NCBI GenBank assembly: GCA_963675135.1
Contig: OY776129.1
Location: forward strand, 56,188,845 to 56,252,844
DNA from: Galeopsis tetrahit
Lineage: Eukaryota > Streptophyta > Magnoliopsida > Lamiales > Lamiaceae
DNA length: 64,000 nt
Reading direction: 5' to 3'
Shown here one piece after another: positions 11,601 to 25,012 of the stretch. Position numbers and translations under genes: made by a program. A model generated the notes under the pieces. The model did not search any database and had not been told where the DNA came from. It was given only the letters and a program-made list of their open reading frames with translations. Numbering within the stretch: the first letter of the stretch is position 1; each line of letters opens with the position of its first letter.

Positions 11601-14600
11601 GTAGGGTTGCATACAAATAGCAATATATATCTCACCACATACATAAAAGCAAAGATAATAACATAAACACATATATACCTGGTTATTTGTTTCAATAAAC
11701 TCTTTCCTGTTATTGTTCTCCAATCCGTGATTATTCAGCTTTGCAAACTTCACCTCAATGTTTTGTTTCTCCAACATTGAAGCCTACAAGCAATCATATA
11801 ATTAGAAGCTGTAAACGCCAAAAGCTGAGTACAGTTCTTTCTAAAGATAATTACCTGAAGTGCCGAGTCTTTTTCATCACACAAAGTTCTCAGTATGTCA
11901 CGTTCGCAGATGATTTCTTCCAAGTATTTTTTCTCAGACCTCAATGTGTCCTTCAAATTCTCCACATCCTCTATCATTTTCAGTTCTTGTTTCTTCTTTT
12001 CATGTAGATCTTCTTGCAACTGAATAGCCAAAAATAGAAAAAGTTGGAGAACTACGAAAGACGTATAAACAGTTAAGGGAACTAACTATTGATAGTCAAT
12101 AGTAAAAAATTTCCTATCAATAGTTTAGAGGAGGTAAGCTATTGAAACTTGAAAAAAAAAAAATCACCTGATTGACTTTGCTCTCTGATTCTTCAAGAGA
12201 CTTAGACAATTCCAAAACACGCTTCTCGTTAATGTCCATAGGTGGCCGTACATTATCAGGAGGATGCCCATTACTTGAACCATTAACGGAAGCACGTGCT
12301 TTGGAGTAGCGGCGTAGCATTACATCATTTATATGTGTTTGAAGGGCAACACAGATTTCTTCTCCCTAATTTAGGAAAAAGGCAGATGATAATTGACCAA
12401 AAAGCACAAGGGAAAACCTAAACATTGAGCAAAAATTATAAAATCTTAGTTGTAAATCAAAATTATCTTACCTGCTTTGTTTCAAATTGAAATATATGCA
12501 GGACACCAGCAACTCTCATCTTAAAAAATACAGCAGTGTTACTGCTTCCGAATTGCATTATGTCCCTTAACTCAGCTGAATGGAGATACTCTTTTGGAAC
12601 AGGACGGAAGAAATGAACCTTTGGACAAACAGCAATCATATTTAGGAATCTGACCATACTTCGGTCATAAATGTAACTTTAAGAATAGCAAAATTTACTC
12701 TTACCCCACGCTTGTTAATGCCTAGAATAACTTTTCCTGGTAGGAGTCCAATGGGATCATCAATCTTACGGACAGCAAAGAACACAGAATTTCCATAAGG
12801 AAGTGTTCTTAAGATCCGCAAAAACTGTTGTCTAGCATCATCTTTTGTCAAATTTTCCTGCAGCTCACAAATATTGTAAACCTTAGGTTTATGAGCCCAT
12901 CTCATATTTGATTTCACTTTTTCACATGGATATAAAAGTCAAATGCTACCAAACATGGGAGTAGTTGTGTTTACACACCAAACCCAACCCTCAACCCATC
13001 AAGCAAACAGGGCCTTAAAAGTAAAATCCACTAATGCTCATTTTATCAATGTAAATTTTCTCAATCATGTACAACATACAGAATAAGCATTCCAATGTTT
13101 AAAAGACTTCATCTACAATAGCTCTCACCATTGAACGATAACGGGAAAGAACATCTAGTTCCCAGTCTCTCTTGGCTCGAGTAATTGCAAGTTGTCTGGG
13201 GAGAAACCTTTCCAAAAGTGATGTCCAGTCTCTGGATATATGAACAAAAAGACAATTAGTACATTATTATAGTGAAGCTCTTGTAAAACGTCCTTTGATA
13301 ACAAGTAGCATCTGACATGCACCATTAAGAAATGAGTTGCTGATTCAGTTAAGAACAGTGAAACAAGTGACTGACAAAAATAGAAAGGGAAACAGAGTTA
13401 GGTAACTAACGTGCATGTTTCTGGAGACGCAACATATCCAATTTCAACCAGAATCTGCAAAGCAGAGAGCTGTGCAGCATCTTCCCTTCCAACAGGATAA
13501 TTCCCAAATACATAATCGTGTTGTAGCTGTAACAAGGAAGAAACAATGAGACAGGTCGATAGCATCAAGAAATAATTAGAAGACTCAAAAAGAATGCCAG
13601 CAATATATGAAAATAAAATATTCAGTAAAATAAAACCGAAGGCAAATGCATACTTGGACAAATGATAGCTGCACAAACATTGGGTCTGTAATAGCTTCAT
13701 CTGACTCCCGAAATAGCTTCTTTTTTAATATAAGCTTACAGTGCAAAATCTCTCCCTTACTCCGATCCTTGGAAGCCTTAAAGTCGGCAAGCAGGTCTCC
13801 AATATATTTATTATCGTCTAGACCAACATACTCCTCTACAAAACATAACAGCATATCGTTAGAAGAATACATTGGAAAAATGAAATCATGTTTTCCTCTG
13901 TTGTGTCGGGAAATTATGGTATCAACAATATATAAGATATAAGTACCATTTGCTGAGTCTGGTGATTTTGAAACAACAGCCTTACGACATTCAAACAAAC
14001 TGAAGCTTGAATATGCTGATAATTTTATTATCCCAGCAAGCTCCTGAAAAGTTTAACCAGTGACCCGAAATCAATAAAGTGTTGCAATTTTATATATTAA
14101 GACTCGTTAATAATGCTTGAGAAGAAAATTGAAAAGTAAATCAGCTTTTGGTGAATCGAGAATGTGCACTTACCTAATAACATATTCAGAAATGAGATAT
14201 ATACTCACATAACACAAAATCAGTTAATGGGTTGTTATGTCATATGTGCTATTTGATTCCAAAGTCTAAGAAGAAAAAGTTTCAAATCCTATTGACTAAT
14301 AACTACTTGTCGGTTAACCTCCTCTTTAAGGTTAAGCATTTATTCGCCCCATTGGTTTGGGTAGGATGCATGCCTACAGGCCTAAATTAAACATGATTTA
14401 ACTGTTTCAATTACTCTGTATGAAAAGATTATCTCCAACATAAAATTTTAATTAGCAAGGTAACAAGAAGGGGTTGCATGTCATGATTTTTATAAATGAA
14501 AGAAGACCCTGTGCAGAAACATCGATGTCCTATTATTCAAGGAAAATGTAAATGTTTAGTCATTTTTATGGCTCTTCCACTGACAAATACACATATTTTG

Positions 14601-17002
14601 ATGCTCTAATATAATATTTCTCCATCGTCAGTGCTTCTTCTTGGCTTTCTACCTCTATAAAACCTTATAAACACAATATGGAAGGAATATTTTAGACAAA
14701 GAATTATCAGCATTTCAATTTATCCTCTTTCTAATCCCATCCACAATATCTTCTTTTTCAAGTCAATTTCTAACAATCTACGGGCTCGACTACATCTCCC
14801 CAAAATAATTTTGTAAGACATTGAACAATGATGAGGATAAAGTTAACAAATACCCTTTTAAGGGACATCGAACAGAAGATAAAGTTAAACAAAGACCCTT
14901 TCTAGGACATCGGACAAGGATGAAGATGAGTTAACAAAGACCTGGAGATACTTTTACAATGCAGAATGCTTCAATTTGTGAAAGAGAGCAGAAAGAGGTT
15001 ACGGGTGCTTCAAATTATAATCATAACTTATCATAGTACTATAGTATGTATTTCACTGTATATTCACATGTAATTAAAAATAACATCAAGATAATTTAAT
15101 CATACCCCTGATAAGTCTATACATTCTTTGAATTTCAAAAAATTGCAGCTAATCCCTTGTAGTAAGAAAAGCTCCATTCACATAGCAATTAGTTGTTATA
15201 AAACGAGAAAATCAACTGCCACATCATGAGAATTAACAGTGCAAGGCGCAAAATGTCATTAAACAACCCTCATGACTCGTGTGAAACATTATAGTATGCC
15301 AGCAACTAAGTCCAGCCATCATTCCATCAGAAACTCAAGCAACCAAAGAGAATAAAAGGAAATGAACGATGTACTTGTATCAACAATATAAAGAACTTCC
15401 AACATGGTTATGATATGATAAGTGATAAGGTTTATACACTTTATACAACGCATCAATGAATGGACACATCAGAAGCATGAACAGTACCTCAACAGCATCA
15501 GCTACAGTTGTGGCCATGTCGTATGTAATCTCTTCAAAGGTTTCATCCAAGAAAAAAACTATAGTCGTTAGCTTTTTACTAGTCAAAACAGCGTCAATCT
15601 CCTCACGTCCAGGTATTACGTGCCTTGGTCCAGCCTTAACAGAACGCTTTAATGCATTTAGCGTGTTCAAGGCAAGAACTTGGATTTCAGAATCATTACT
15701 AGCACTATGTGCCACAGAATGTACATACTCAGACAAATAGCCACCAATTTCCTTGCTAGGTGGCATGCACGATGCAGATAGATACATTAGCTCCCATGCC
15801 TTCATCAACGAGTACCTATCGACAACATAGTATAAGATCAGCCACACATCCTCGAACAACTTGGAATAGTGGGGGAATTGAAAAATAGGTATCAAACAGT
15901 CTCCAATCTCCATACGCAGATAATAGAACCAGGCAAGAACCAATAACTAGATTATGGAGTGGAGAAAATTCACTTTAAAGATGTATAAAACAAATTAGTT
16001 AAGACACACCTATCAGGATTGTTTCTTGTCTGCTTTGATATTTGCATAAAGATTTCATCTCGGAGTTCAGAACGCTTCAAAGAATGCTTGTATAGTTTGC
16101 TCACAAGCTCAATTCGTTCATCTAACCTCATTGGAGAAACTCGATCAGAGGAATCAACTCCGATGTACTTCAGGATAACCTGGAACAACTTCACTGCTCT
16201 ATTAGCAAGATCACTGTTTATTTTCAGCAGCGAAGTTGGGATAGGTTCCTATCAAATATAATGGAGTACATTAGCATACAAAACTAGAAAGAGAACTTAG
16301 TAGCATAAAGGCATTGCACTCGCAACCTTCTGGAAACACAACATATCTTCAAAGGAGTACTTCTCTCGAACTTGTGTTCCAATGGTCTTTTTGGAGAAGA
16401 ACCCACGTTTACCAGCTGAATGAATTTGCTTCTGCATTGCCCTCAAAAATCCCTCCACCTAAAAGGAAGAGAATATCATCAGAAACTAAAAATACAGTAA
16501 TCACAATCCAAAAGCAATGTGAAGTCCAGTCATTCCTAAAAATATGCATAGTTATTAAGAGTTGGGCTTTAAGGGATTCAATTCACACAACTTTTTTTAA
16601 ATGAGCGAATTTAGGAGTTTCACCTGGAATTTGTCAATCAAAGGTATTGCTCCAGCAAGTTCAGGGGGCATAACTGATGACAGGGTATTCGGAGTGCTGC
16701 AAAGTAAATGGTATAATAAGTTTCTGGTGTTGGCATAGTAGTATAGTATATACTGAACATAATTGCTCATTCAACTGAACTCCAATAAAGCAGAAAAAGG
16801 TAGTAATAGGCAAGCCCAGAAGCAGTACTTCAGGAAAAGTGAAAAAGACGAAAACTTACAGTGGGGTGAAGTATGAACCATCAGAATCATATTCGTCACC
16901 ATGTGAGGTGGCAAAAGAGTTGTGAGCAGGGGATTCAATTCCATTACTAGAGCCGAAGGAAGACCTGCTTGATCTCAAGCTTTGTGCCATTTCATTAGTC
17001 AT
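8650..17002 (-). CDS. KCBP: Kinesin-like calmodulin-binding protein (KCBP/ZWICHEL), kinesin-14 with MyTH4-FERM
   Basis: Minus-end microtubule motor that works in trichome shape and phragmoplast/cortical microtubule organisation and is inhibited by Ca-calmodulin (family knowledge). My 23 coding exons, from the 5' end, are 17002-16860, 16696-16624, 16458-16327, 16248-16010, 15815-15488, 14043-13947, 13835-13654, 13526-13411, 13231-13129, 12857-12705, 12618-12472, 12365-12168, 12019-11855, 11783-11679, 11478-11338, 11253-11059, 10932-10806, 10536-10334, 10213-10031, 9839-9744, 9611-9414, 9314-9043 and 8842-8650. They sum to 3789 nt, or 1262 residues, the usual KCBP size. MyTH4 lies at about 115-270, FERM at about 275-600 and a coiled coil follows. 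The motor starts at about residue 883 (KGKIRVYCRLRP), with P-loop GQTGSGKT at 967-974, then NEESSRSH and VDLAGSE. The C-terminal tail (VARLKKLVAYWKEQAG) is the calmodulin-binding helix. One intron starts with GC (10333-10332). The start at 17002 is inferred; an in-frame upstream ATG is absent from this exon. Confidence 0.95.
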
Positions 17003-17760
17003 TTCCTCGCGAATATCCAAAGAGTTCAGTTTAGAATCATATTCCCTCAATCTCCCCTATGTTCTACTCCTCTATCGCAATCAATTTAATCAAGCCCTCC
17101 AATCACCTAGTCAAACTTCTGTCTGATAAAAACAAGAAAAATCAACACATGAATCTGAAAATTAAATATGCAGTCTGTAACAAAGTAGCTACATACCCTT
17201 TAACCCAATGCTCCAAACTAAACAGTGCAGAGAAAACAAAAAATAAAATAAAAAAGCAAGTCAAATAAAAAAAGCTAGAAAAACCAGAAAGGCCCAGAGA
17301 AAAAACAAGCAGACCCATTACCATTAACCAAAGATTTATTCAAGATCAGAAACTATAAACCCCAATCCCCAAGATCCAGCACCAATTGCTGAAAAAAATA
17401 AAATAAAAATGTACAAACACCGAACTTCCAGTTAGAGCCCAAAAATTAACAGAATTTTTTTTATTGCAGATCAGAAAAAACAACACACAGAGGCGATACT
17501 GCGTACAGAAACGGCAACAAGCAATAATCAAGAAAAAACACAGCGAGCACAAATAACCAGGATTTATCAATGCACTTACAAATCTAAGAACAAGCGGCTC
17601 CAACACTTGAATCAAAGCACAACATATCAATAATGTCTGAGAAGGTGCCCTGCCCAGCTAGTGAGAGAAAGAAGAGAGATGAAAAGAGTGAAGGAGGGAG
17701 AAAGGAGGTAGTGAGGGTCACGAGAGTTTTTTTAAATTTTCTTTTCAGCAGCCGATAACA
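17003..17760 (-). promoter_or_regulatory. Likely 5' untranslated region, leader intron and proximal promoter of KCBP
   Basis: On the minus strand, TTAGATTT|GTAAGT near 17578 looks like a splice donor. An acceptor-like TAG lies near 17058, so a leader intron of about 520 bp is plausible. A GA-rich stretch at 17660-17710 (AGAGATGAAAAGAGTGAAGG) is typical of plant 5' leaders or core promoters. These are inferences from sequence appearance only. Confidence 0.45.
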
Positions 17761-18740
17761 AAAACAGTATTTTCTTCGTTTTATTTTTGCAAATCATTTG
17801 AATTTAATTACTCTTCTTTTTTCATAATTAATTTAATACTCCATATAATGATTAGTAAAGACGTGTTTATTTTTTGTGTTCGTCTGATTCTTACAAATGG
17901 ATTGGCTGACCACCCCAACTCCACAAAAAAATAATAAAAATCAATATTTTTACGTAATTAATAATTACCCTCCGGTGGATTTTTTAAAAAAAGGAAATAA
18001 ATTGATTAAGCAATACTCCTAATTTCACAGTAATGATTCGTAATAGTCTTTTTTATTAAAGAATATCTCATTTCATATTTTTATTAAATATACTTTAATG
18101 TTTCACATCTTACAAAATATGTTAAAAGATCTGGATTACAAAGGGAACATAGTAAATAATTAACCATAATAATGACATGATTTTCAACGCAATAATAATA
18201 TGAACCCTCGTAGTTGAAAAAAGTTATAAGTAGTATTATGTTTAAATTATTTATTTTATTCGATTAATAAAATTCAATTCAATTATTAATTTAATTAAAA
18301 AATTATTAGAATTTTAAAAGTTAAATTAATTATAAAATACATTTAAAGTGTACTACCAAAATTGTTTCTTAGAAAAAATATATATTCAAAATCTAGATTA
18401 GAAAGAGAACATAATATATAAAGTTCCAAATAGTAATAGTCAAATCTAGATTTTTTTTTCCTTTGGCTTTTCTCAACAATTTCTCAAGCAAAATAAATAT
18501 GAAATCCTAATTCAAATGAAAGAAGGAAATTGCAAAGAGTTTCATGAAAGAAAAAAATAAATTGTCAAAACTATACTGCAGTTTTCACACTCTTAAACGA
18601 TGGAATTTGGTAATAAAAAAAAGGTCATACGTCATGACAAAGTGATGTGTTTTACTTAGAATGACGATGATTTCACCTTGAAAAAGTGTGTTCGATTACT
18701 TGAATTGAACTTTCGATGCTGAAAAAAAAAATCTTGAAGA
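17761..18740. other. AT-rich intergenic DNA
   Basis: No ORF, repeat boundary or RNA gene is recognisable. It is the upstream intergenic region of KCBP. Confidence 0.4.
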
Positions 18741-19272
18741 GTTGGTCTCCTTTAGACTCGAGTTCATATAAGAACTCGAGTTGACCAGCACAACTCTTTT
18801 TTTTTTAATTATTTTTTATGGTGTTGCACTTTTTAGTTATAGTCTTACATTTTTTATTAAAAAATCGTGTTACACTTTTCAATTATAGTGACTTACATTT
18901 TTCATTAAAAAATGTGTTACACTTTTCAGTAATATTGATTTGTACTTTTTAATAATATTATGTTGTTTTTTTTAGTTATAATGACTTACGTTTTTCATTA
19001 AAAACTATGTTACATTTTTTAGTTATAATGACTTACACTTATCATTAAAAAAATGTATTGCACTTTTCAGTAATATTGTGTTACACTTTTTAGTTCATTA
19101 TAAATTGTGTTGCACTTTTCAATTATAGTGGCTTACATTTTTTAATTATTAAAAAATGTGTTGTATAGTAATATTGCGTTATACTTTTTAGTTATAATAC
19201 TTACACTTTTCATCATACATTTTTCAAAAAAAAATTGATCATATGTATTCGATACTATTTGAGACCTTACCA
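18741..19272. repeat. Member of the TTGCACTTTTCAATTATAG repeat family, probable non-autonomous transposon
   Basis: The left end starts GTTGGTCTCCTTTAGACTCG. The reverse complement of the right end starts TTGGTAAGGTCTCAAATAG, so the ends are similar inverted sequences. Inside, units such as TTACACTTTTCAATTATAG, ACTTACATTTTTCATT and GTGTTACACTTTTCAGTA repeat imperfectly many times. A small palindrome at about 18758-18780 (CTCGAGTTCATATAAGAACT then CGAG) lies near the left end. The same terminal and internal motifs occur in the palindrome at 47708-47943. No coding sequence and no clear target duplication. Confidence 0.5.
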
Positions 19273-21042
19273 ATCTCGAATCCCCTAGATTGCGCCTAAC
19301 TGCCTAAGGGCCGGCCAGTTTTCAGACAATATACTGTATATACTTATAGTTACGTAAAATAATTAGTCATACATGTATAAGAATAATGTCAGTGCCACGT
19401 GTAATGTTTCATTAGCCTATCGAACAATAATTAGCTTTGAAGCAATAGTTAATGATTATGGCACATAATTGTTGAAAATATTACTAGTATGTTTTAGCTT
19501 TTTTCTGAAGCTCAGCACAACTGCACAAGCTATAATAGTATAATGGAGGACAAAAATCCATAGCTAATGGAGTAGTACATATATTTGCTGAATTGGTTAG
19601 ATTATGATATCTAAATTCAAATTAAATACAATTTGACTATTAAAAAAAAAAAAAATCGTAAGTTACGAATGAATCGTGGCATTAATTGTTGTACGGTGAG
19701 TTTTTTTTTTTAGTTAGTTAGCACCCCACAAGATAATGCAGTAATTCATTTTGATAAAAAAAAAAATTTAATATTGTGGAGTATATAAAATTTGAGAAAA
19801 CGCAAGCTTCATAAGGATTTACTTAAAAAAAAGTATGAGAAGTGTCACTTTTTATCTACAAAACATCACTGTTTAATAATTTTAGGGAAATTATTTCCAG
19901 TAACTCCTTCCACTTTAAATTTTATTTAAATAGTCTTTGACTAATATTAATCAGAATCCCCCCTAAATTCCCCTCACAAAAGACAACGCAAACACAATAA
20001 CGGTAATATTTCGTATATTAACAGTGACACATTGTATACTAAACAGTTATACTTGAAAAACATGATTTCACACGCTTTTTTTTTTTTTTTTTTTTTTACG
20101 TCCATTTAATTTGATTTGAGAAGAAGCAAATGTCATGTTTCTATCTTGTCTTGTTCGTAAGAAAGTAAATAATAATTCATTATTGAGTAGAGCCTTCAAT
20201 TATTTTAGATGACCTTCTTAATATCTTTTGTTTTTCGTATTTTTTAAGTTATAAATTTCTTTTTGGTTCGAAAAAAATAAATATTAGCCAATCCAATGTA
20301 AAATTAATATAAATAATTGTGCGCATTAATGAATGATATTATGATAAATAGTGGAGTACTACAATATGATTTATAATAAAGGCATGAAATTGCAAAAAAA
20401 GTGGAAAAGAAATAATTGAGGATAAAGCCATTGGTACTGACAAAAGTGCTGTGATGTGTTTTTGTTCTGGAATATATAGTGACAGTACAAGCCCTCCACT
20501 TTCTGGGCGTTAGATTACAAAATCCAAATTTTATGAAAAAGATGGATCATACAGTTAAGTAATATAACTCCATTGAACTATGTCTATTGTATTTATATCT
20601 TTTGTGGGATTTATAATATGAAAGTGTAATTTATTCAATGTGTACCATTTAAGTAATGATGGCATGTTCTTGAAAAAAAATGAATACCGACAATTTAATT
20701 AAAAATATACTCCAAAAACACATATATTTGCAAGAGTATTTTGTGAGTGAGATAGTCTAAACAAACTTTCACTTTATTTTAGTTTAAAATATGATTTGAA
20801 TATGATCATAATTTAATGAATTATGTATTGTAATCAATTTATATATATATGATGAGTACTCGTCTTATATAAATTTTTTATTTTATATATTTGTTATTGT
20901 TGATTTTTTTATAGAATTCACTAAAATTTATTTGTACAAGTGATTTATGCAAATGGTGAGTTTAATGAGAAACTCACATAGTTATATATGATTAATATTA
21001 CTACTCCATGTAGGAGTATATTCTGATTAAAAAAAAAAAAAC
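19273..21042. other. AT-rich intergenic DNA
   Basis: About 1.8 kb of AT-rich sequence with homopolymer runs (for example T at 20079-20097). I see no gene or defined repeat. Confidence 0.4.
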
Positions 21043-21044
21043 TA

Positions 21045-21325
21045 CTCCCTCCGTTTTAAAGTAATTTGCACCTTTAGGATGATACACATTTTAAGAAATG
21101 TGTAAAAAAAATTGTAATGATTAATGTTTTAAGGGGTAGTTTTTTAAACTTTTATAAATAAAGTAAAGTAAAAAGTAGATTGTGTGAAAATGTAATGACA
21201 TATGGGTAAATATGAGTATATTTTAAAGGTGATGGTTATGAAGATATTTTATTTTATAAAGTGTGCAAATTGATATGGAACACCTACATATGAAAAGTGT
21301 GTAAATTCTTGTGGGACGGAGGGAG
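21045..21325. mobile_element. Stowaway MITE
   Basis: Inverted ends CTCCCTCCGTTTTAAAGTAA and, at the right, GTGGGACGGAGGGAG are flanked by TA at 21043-21044 and 21326-21327. These are the standard Stowaway (Tc1/mariner) ends and target duplication. The element is 281 bp and non-coding. The inner sequence AAATTTACACAT/AAAATGTGTA is also partly self-complementary. Confidence 0.85.
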
Positions 21326-21327
21326 TA

Positions 21328-23489
21328 ATATATATTTCCATGCTTAGATTATCGTTTCAAAGCAAAATCTAAGTTTGGTTGATTTATAAATTCCAACAAT
21401 TTTTTTTATAGTGGAGTATATTATAAATTCACAATAATAAAATGGCCCTACCATTTCTATAGTTTGGTGTAAAACAGGGCATTTATTGACTTCACAAGTT
21501 TCACACAATAAGGTGGCTAAACTAAAACATCTCACCCCATCCCCCTCCCTGTTTTGTGTGATTTCACTTATTTTTTCAATCAATGTCCATATACTTTGAT
21601 TTTTGGCAAATAAAATCATATATAAAACAAAGAAGAAAAAAAACTTAAAACTATAAATCCACAAATCAAATTATAGATTAGGGTTCCATTAAAATCTTGT
21701 TCGAAATTTTTCACTATGAACAAAATTCGGGACGAAAGAAAAATGTATATCTCTCTAGACCAATTCAACAGAACAATTCAAACTAATAAATCAATCATAA
21801 AATACCCGAAAACAAGAGCAATCGAGTCTCCCTAAAGAGGCACAAAACATCATGGTGAATCAAAAGCATCACTTCATCACTCCTTTTATGAGGTTACAAA
21901 ACACATTTAATTAGTAAAGGGTGTCGAAGAATCAACAGTGAAAGTACCCGCAGAGATAGCATTAAACTCATCGATAATACTTTTTGAAATTAGCGTCCGT
22001 GAAAAACCCGTCCAAGGGCCCTCTATCATACTTCTTCAAGATAAAACAGGCATCATTTTTAAAACTGCACTATGTAACAATTGGAAAAAGAAATGAAATA
22101 AATTCTTATTTCAATCACTTTGAGACACCAAAATTCTTCATCCTAATGATGTGTATATATCGATTCACATGTTCACAAAGAAAAAGGAAACTTAAATTGG
22201 AGTATTATTTTGAAACAAATAAACTTAAATTATTGACAACATTTAAATTTTCATTAACGATATAGTAGTAGTACTTCATATTATTTGGTTTAATGGCTTT
22301 ATTAAATTTGAGCATCATAAACTAATCATTTGGAAACATGACTAGTAAATTAATCAATCAAAATTAATTTAAATTAATTCGTATTCGCCTAGTGGTGCTT
22401 TAAGTTTGACCCCATCAAAATTAATTAAGACAGCTTTATTATGCAAACGTAGGAGGATTATGCTCTTAACTAATTATTTGTCAATGTCTTGAAATGCGTC
22501 TCTAAAAAAATGTGATTAACGACAACATGATGAATCAAAAGTCCTATATATTTTTTTAATACAAAAAATGATCGACTTTAATTTTCGAATTTAAAATCTG
22601 ATTAACATAAATAAGTATTCACATCCTCTTTCATTAAAAACATGTCCACATACATTATCATATGTTTAATTGCCGATCACTGTTTTTTTACATTAAATCA
22701 TATATACCCCTACAAGATATTTAAAAAAAAAAATCATTACTATTTAAGAAATTAAACTCAATGTCAACTCATATAAGGAGTAGAATGAATTGGAAATATA
22801 TATTACTAGAATGTTACACTTTTCGTATTTTTCGGGTGGTTCACCCTACTAATGTTGTTCTCAATATTACTAAGTATTGATCATTTTTTTACATGACACA
22901 TTGATATAAATCAAACAGTCAAATACGAAGTGAAACATTAAAACGGACACGGTATTATGGGGGCGTAATTAAGAGTAGTTCAAAAGCCGGCCATGCCGGC
23001 TAAAATCTGCAGAGGGGGAGAGGCTACAATTTATGAACATGTGGAATGAAAATGAATTATGATTAGCAATTAAATTAAGTCACGAGAATTGGGGTTTCTC
23101 AATCTGCACTACTTGGTCACCTTGCCTTTTTCAACTATTTATTTATTTATATGGAGGCCGAATAACACAACCATCAATGGTTTTTAAAAAGGTCAAGATT
23201 ATCATTATTACGTAGTATTTTCTTATATTTTATTCTGGATATTTTCCATCAATTATTACAGTAAATTTAAACATGATAATATTAAGGGTACCCTTTTCTT
23301 TTCTCTGGTTGTTTGTATAAAAAGATACACACCAAAAATAATTAATAAATCCATTAAAGAGGTTAGGAGTTTTAAGGATTTTTTTTCCCGGCCTTTTATA
23401 TTTTTGTTTTTTGAAAGCCAAAAATAATCAATTAATTAGTGTAAAAGAATGGTGAGACAAGTCGTATACAAATTTTGTTGGCTCGGCTA
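21328..23489. other. AT-rich intergenic DNA, no clear genes
   Basis: Only short ORFs. The minus-strand stretch 22052-21985 reads as FILKKYDRGPLDGF, which looks codon-like, but it stops quickly and I do not recognise a family. A perfect small palindrome GCCGGCCATGCCGGC lies near 22988. Nothing else can be supported. Confidence 0.35.
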
Positions 23490-23671
23490 TGTTGCGCTTG
23501 AGTATTATTGTTGTTTTGGCTGGTAAACCATTAGATTCAGTCCCTTTTATTTGTCATAAGGTTGTTAACAAATATGCAATAATTAATCTCTCTAAACGTT
23601 AATGAGAAGAGTGTGTGAGATTTGTGTGGGTATTGTGCTACCCAGTCTTAGTCTCTTGGTAATTCCTTATG
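23490..23671 (+). repeat. Left (5') terminal repeat of the TRIM-like element
   Basis: About 182 bp. It matches the right repeat from TGTTGCGCTTGAG to CTCTTGGTAATTCC. The 3' limit is approximate because the two copies diverge there. Confidence 0.6.
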
Positions 23672-24140
23672 TTTTATGATTATGTTTCTTTGTGCTTGTT
23701 TTTAGAATATTTTTTCTGTGGTTAATTGTTTGGTGTATGTTGTTTGCATCCTTGTATGTCTTTGTGTTGCTCTTAATTTTCTTTTGTGACACATGAGTTG
23801 ATGATGGGTACTTTTTTTATATTATTTGTGTGTTTTTTCAGTGCATTCTTCTCTTTGTGTGGTTATGAATGAATGATTGTTTCTCTGTGTTTAGAGATTA
23901 TTTTTAGTAAGGTGGAGTTATTTCGTCTTCGTGTTCGACATGTTTTGTTTCTTAGTGTTCCCCTTAAAAGCTTATCTTGTACTGTATTTGATATTAATGG
24001 CTTGCACTAAACTTTGTGTTTTTTCTTTTGTGCGTGTGCAATGGGTGTCATGTGTGTTATACGTGTGTTATGTGTGTTAAGATGATGATGACCACATGCG
24101 AATTTCGGATTGTAGTTGGGATGACCAAAAAGTGGGGAAA

Positions 24141-25012
24141 TGTTACACTTGAACCCTATTGATGTTTTGGCCCAAGAGGTAAATCATTAGGCTCAACCCC
24201 TTTGGTTTCTCCTAGGGTTGTTAGAGTTGTCAAAATATGTTGAACCCGTTGGGTCAGTCCGCCCCACCATAAAAAGACACGAGTTGGGCTCAACTTTTCT
24301 CAGCTCGCTAGGAGGTGGTTTTACAGGGACTGTCCCGTTTGGGCAGCGGATTTCGACGGATCGGGGGTAGGCCAGCACGCCAACATGCATTTTTTTATTT
24401 TAAATAAAAAATTAGTATTATTATTATTCTATTATTATTTAGTTTAATATTATAAAAAAATAACAAAAAATTGTCACGTCTTTAAGACTTACAACCAAAA
24501 TTTAGAAGTAAAAAAAATTCAAGCACAACAAGTTTCTGTCTCGCATTACAAATGTGCGCTGCTCGCGCCGCTTGTTTTAGTTCCAACATCAGACGACAAC
24601 CTTCTTATTATAATTTTATTGTTAAATTTTAGATTATTAGCGTGCAGTAAGATATAAATATTAGGAGACTTTGAATTTTGGAATTGAAAATGATGAATTT
24701 AATATTAAAAAAAAAATCGGGTTAGCCCGTCGAAGCCCGCGCCCCGTCCCTTTGTGGGTTGGGTGGAAGTTTTGGAAGCCCGCCTAGCAAATGGTTTGGC
24801 CCACCCCGTCCCGCTAATTGGCGGGCTTTTGTGGTTTTGGCCCGCCCCACTAGCCAGTTTTGACAACTCTAAGGGTTGTTGTCAGCAAGTCATACAAATA
24901 CACAACAATTTATCTTTCTTCTCTGTGACGTTAAACGATAGCGAGAGGAGTGTGTGAGACTTGTGTGGATATTGTGCTACCCAGTTTTAATCTCTTGATA
25001 ATTTCTTTTACA
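24141..25012 (+). repeat. Right (3') terminal repeat, interrupted by a hAT MITE
   Basis: The repeat runs 24141-24221 and resumes at 24872/24880-25012. The hAT element 24222-24871 and its 8-bp duplication are inserted in it. Without the insertion the length is about 214 bp. Confidence 0.6.
24222..24871. mobile_element. hAT-type MITE inserted in the TRIM-like LTR
   Basis: The ends TAGAGTTGTCAAAA and, at the right, TTTTGACAACTCTA are perfect inverted repeats of 14 bp. They are flanked by the 8-bp direct repeat AGGGTTGT (24214-24221 and 24872-24879), the hAT signature. The GC-rich subterminal parts (GCCCGCC / GGCGGGC motifs) differ sharply from the AT-rich middle. 650 bp, non-coding. Confidence 0.85.

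Larger units (their letters stand above)
23490..25012 (+). mobile_element. Small LTR retroelement without coding capacity (TRIM-like)
   Basis: Two diverged direct repeats (23490 to about 23671, and 24141-25012 once its insertion is removed) flank about 470 bp of non-coding DNA. Both begin with TGTT (TGTTGCGCTTGAG and TGTTACACTTGAA) and share TATTGTGCTACCCAGT followed by TCTCTTG near the end. Directly before the right repeat is AAAAAGTGGGGAAA (24127-24140), a good polypurine tract. The right repeat ends in CA. No gag or pol is present, as in TRIM/SMART elements. I could not find a primer-binding site or a 5-bp target duplication, so the element is old or its 5' boundary is eroded. Confidence 0.6.

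Noticed and set aside
21984..22052. Codon-like minus-strand stretch FILKKYDRGPLDGF
   Set aside because: Too short, stops quickly, and no family recognised.
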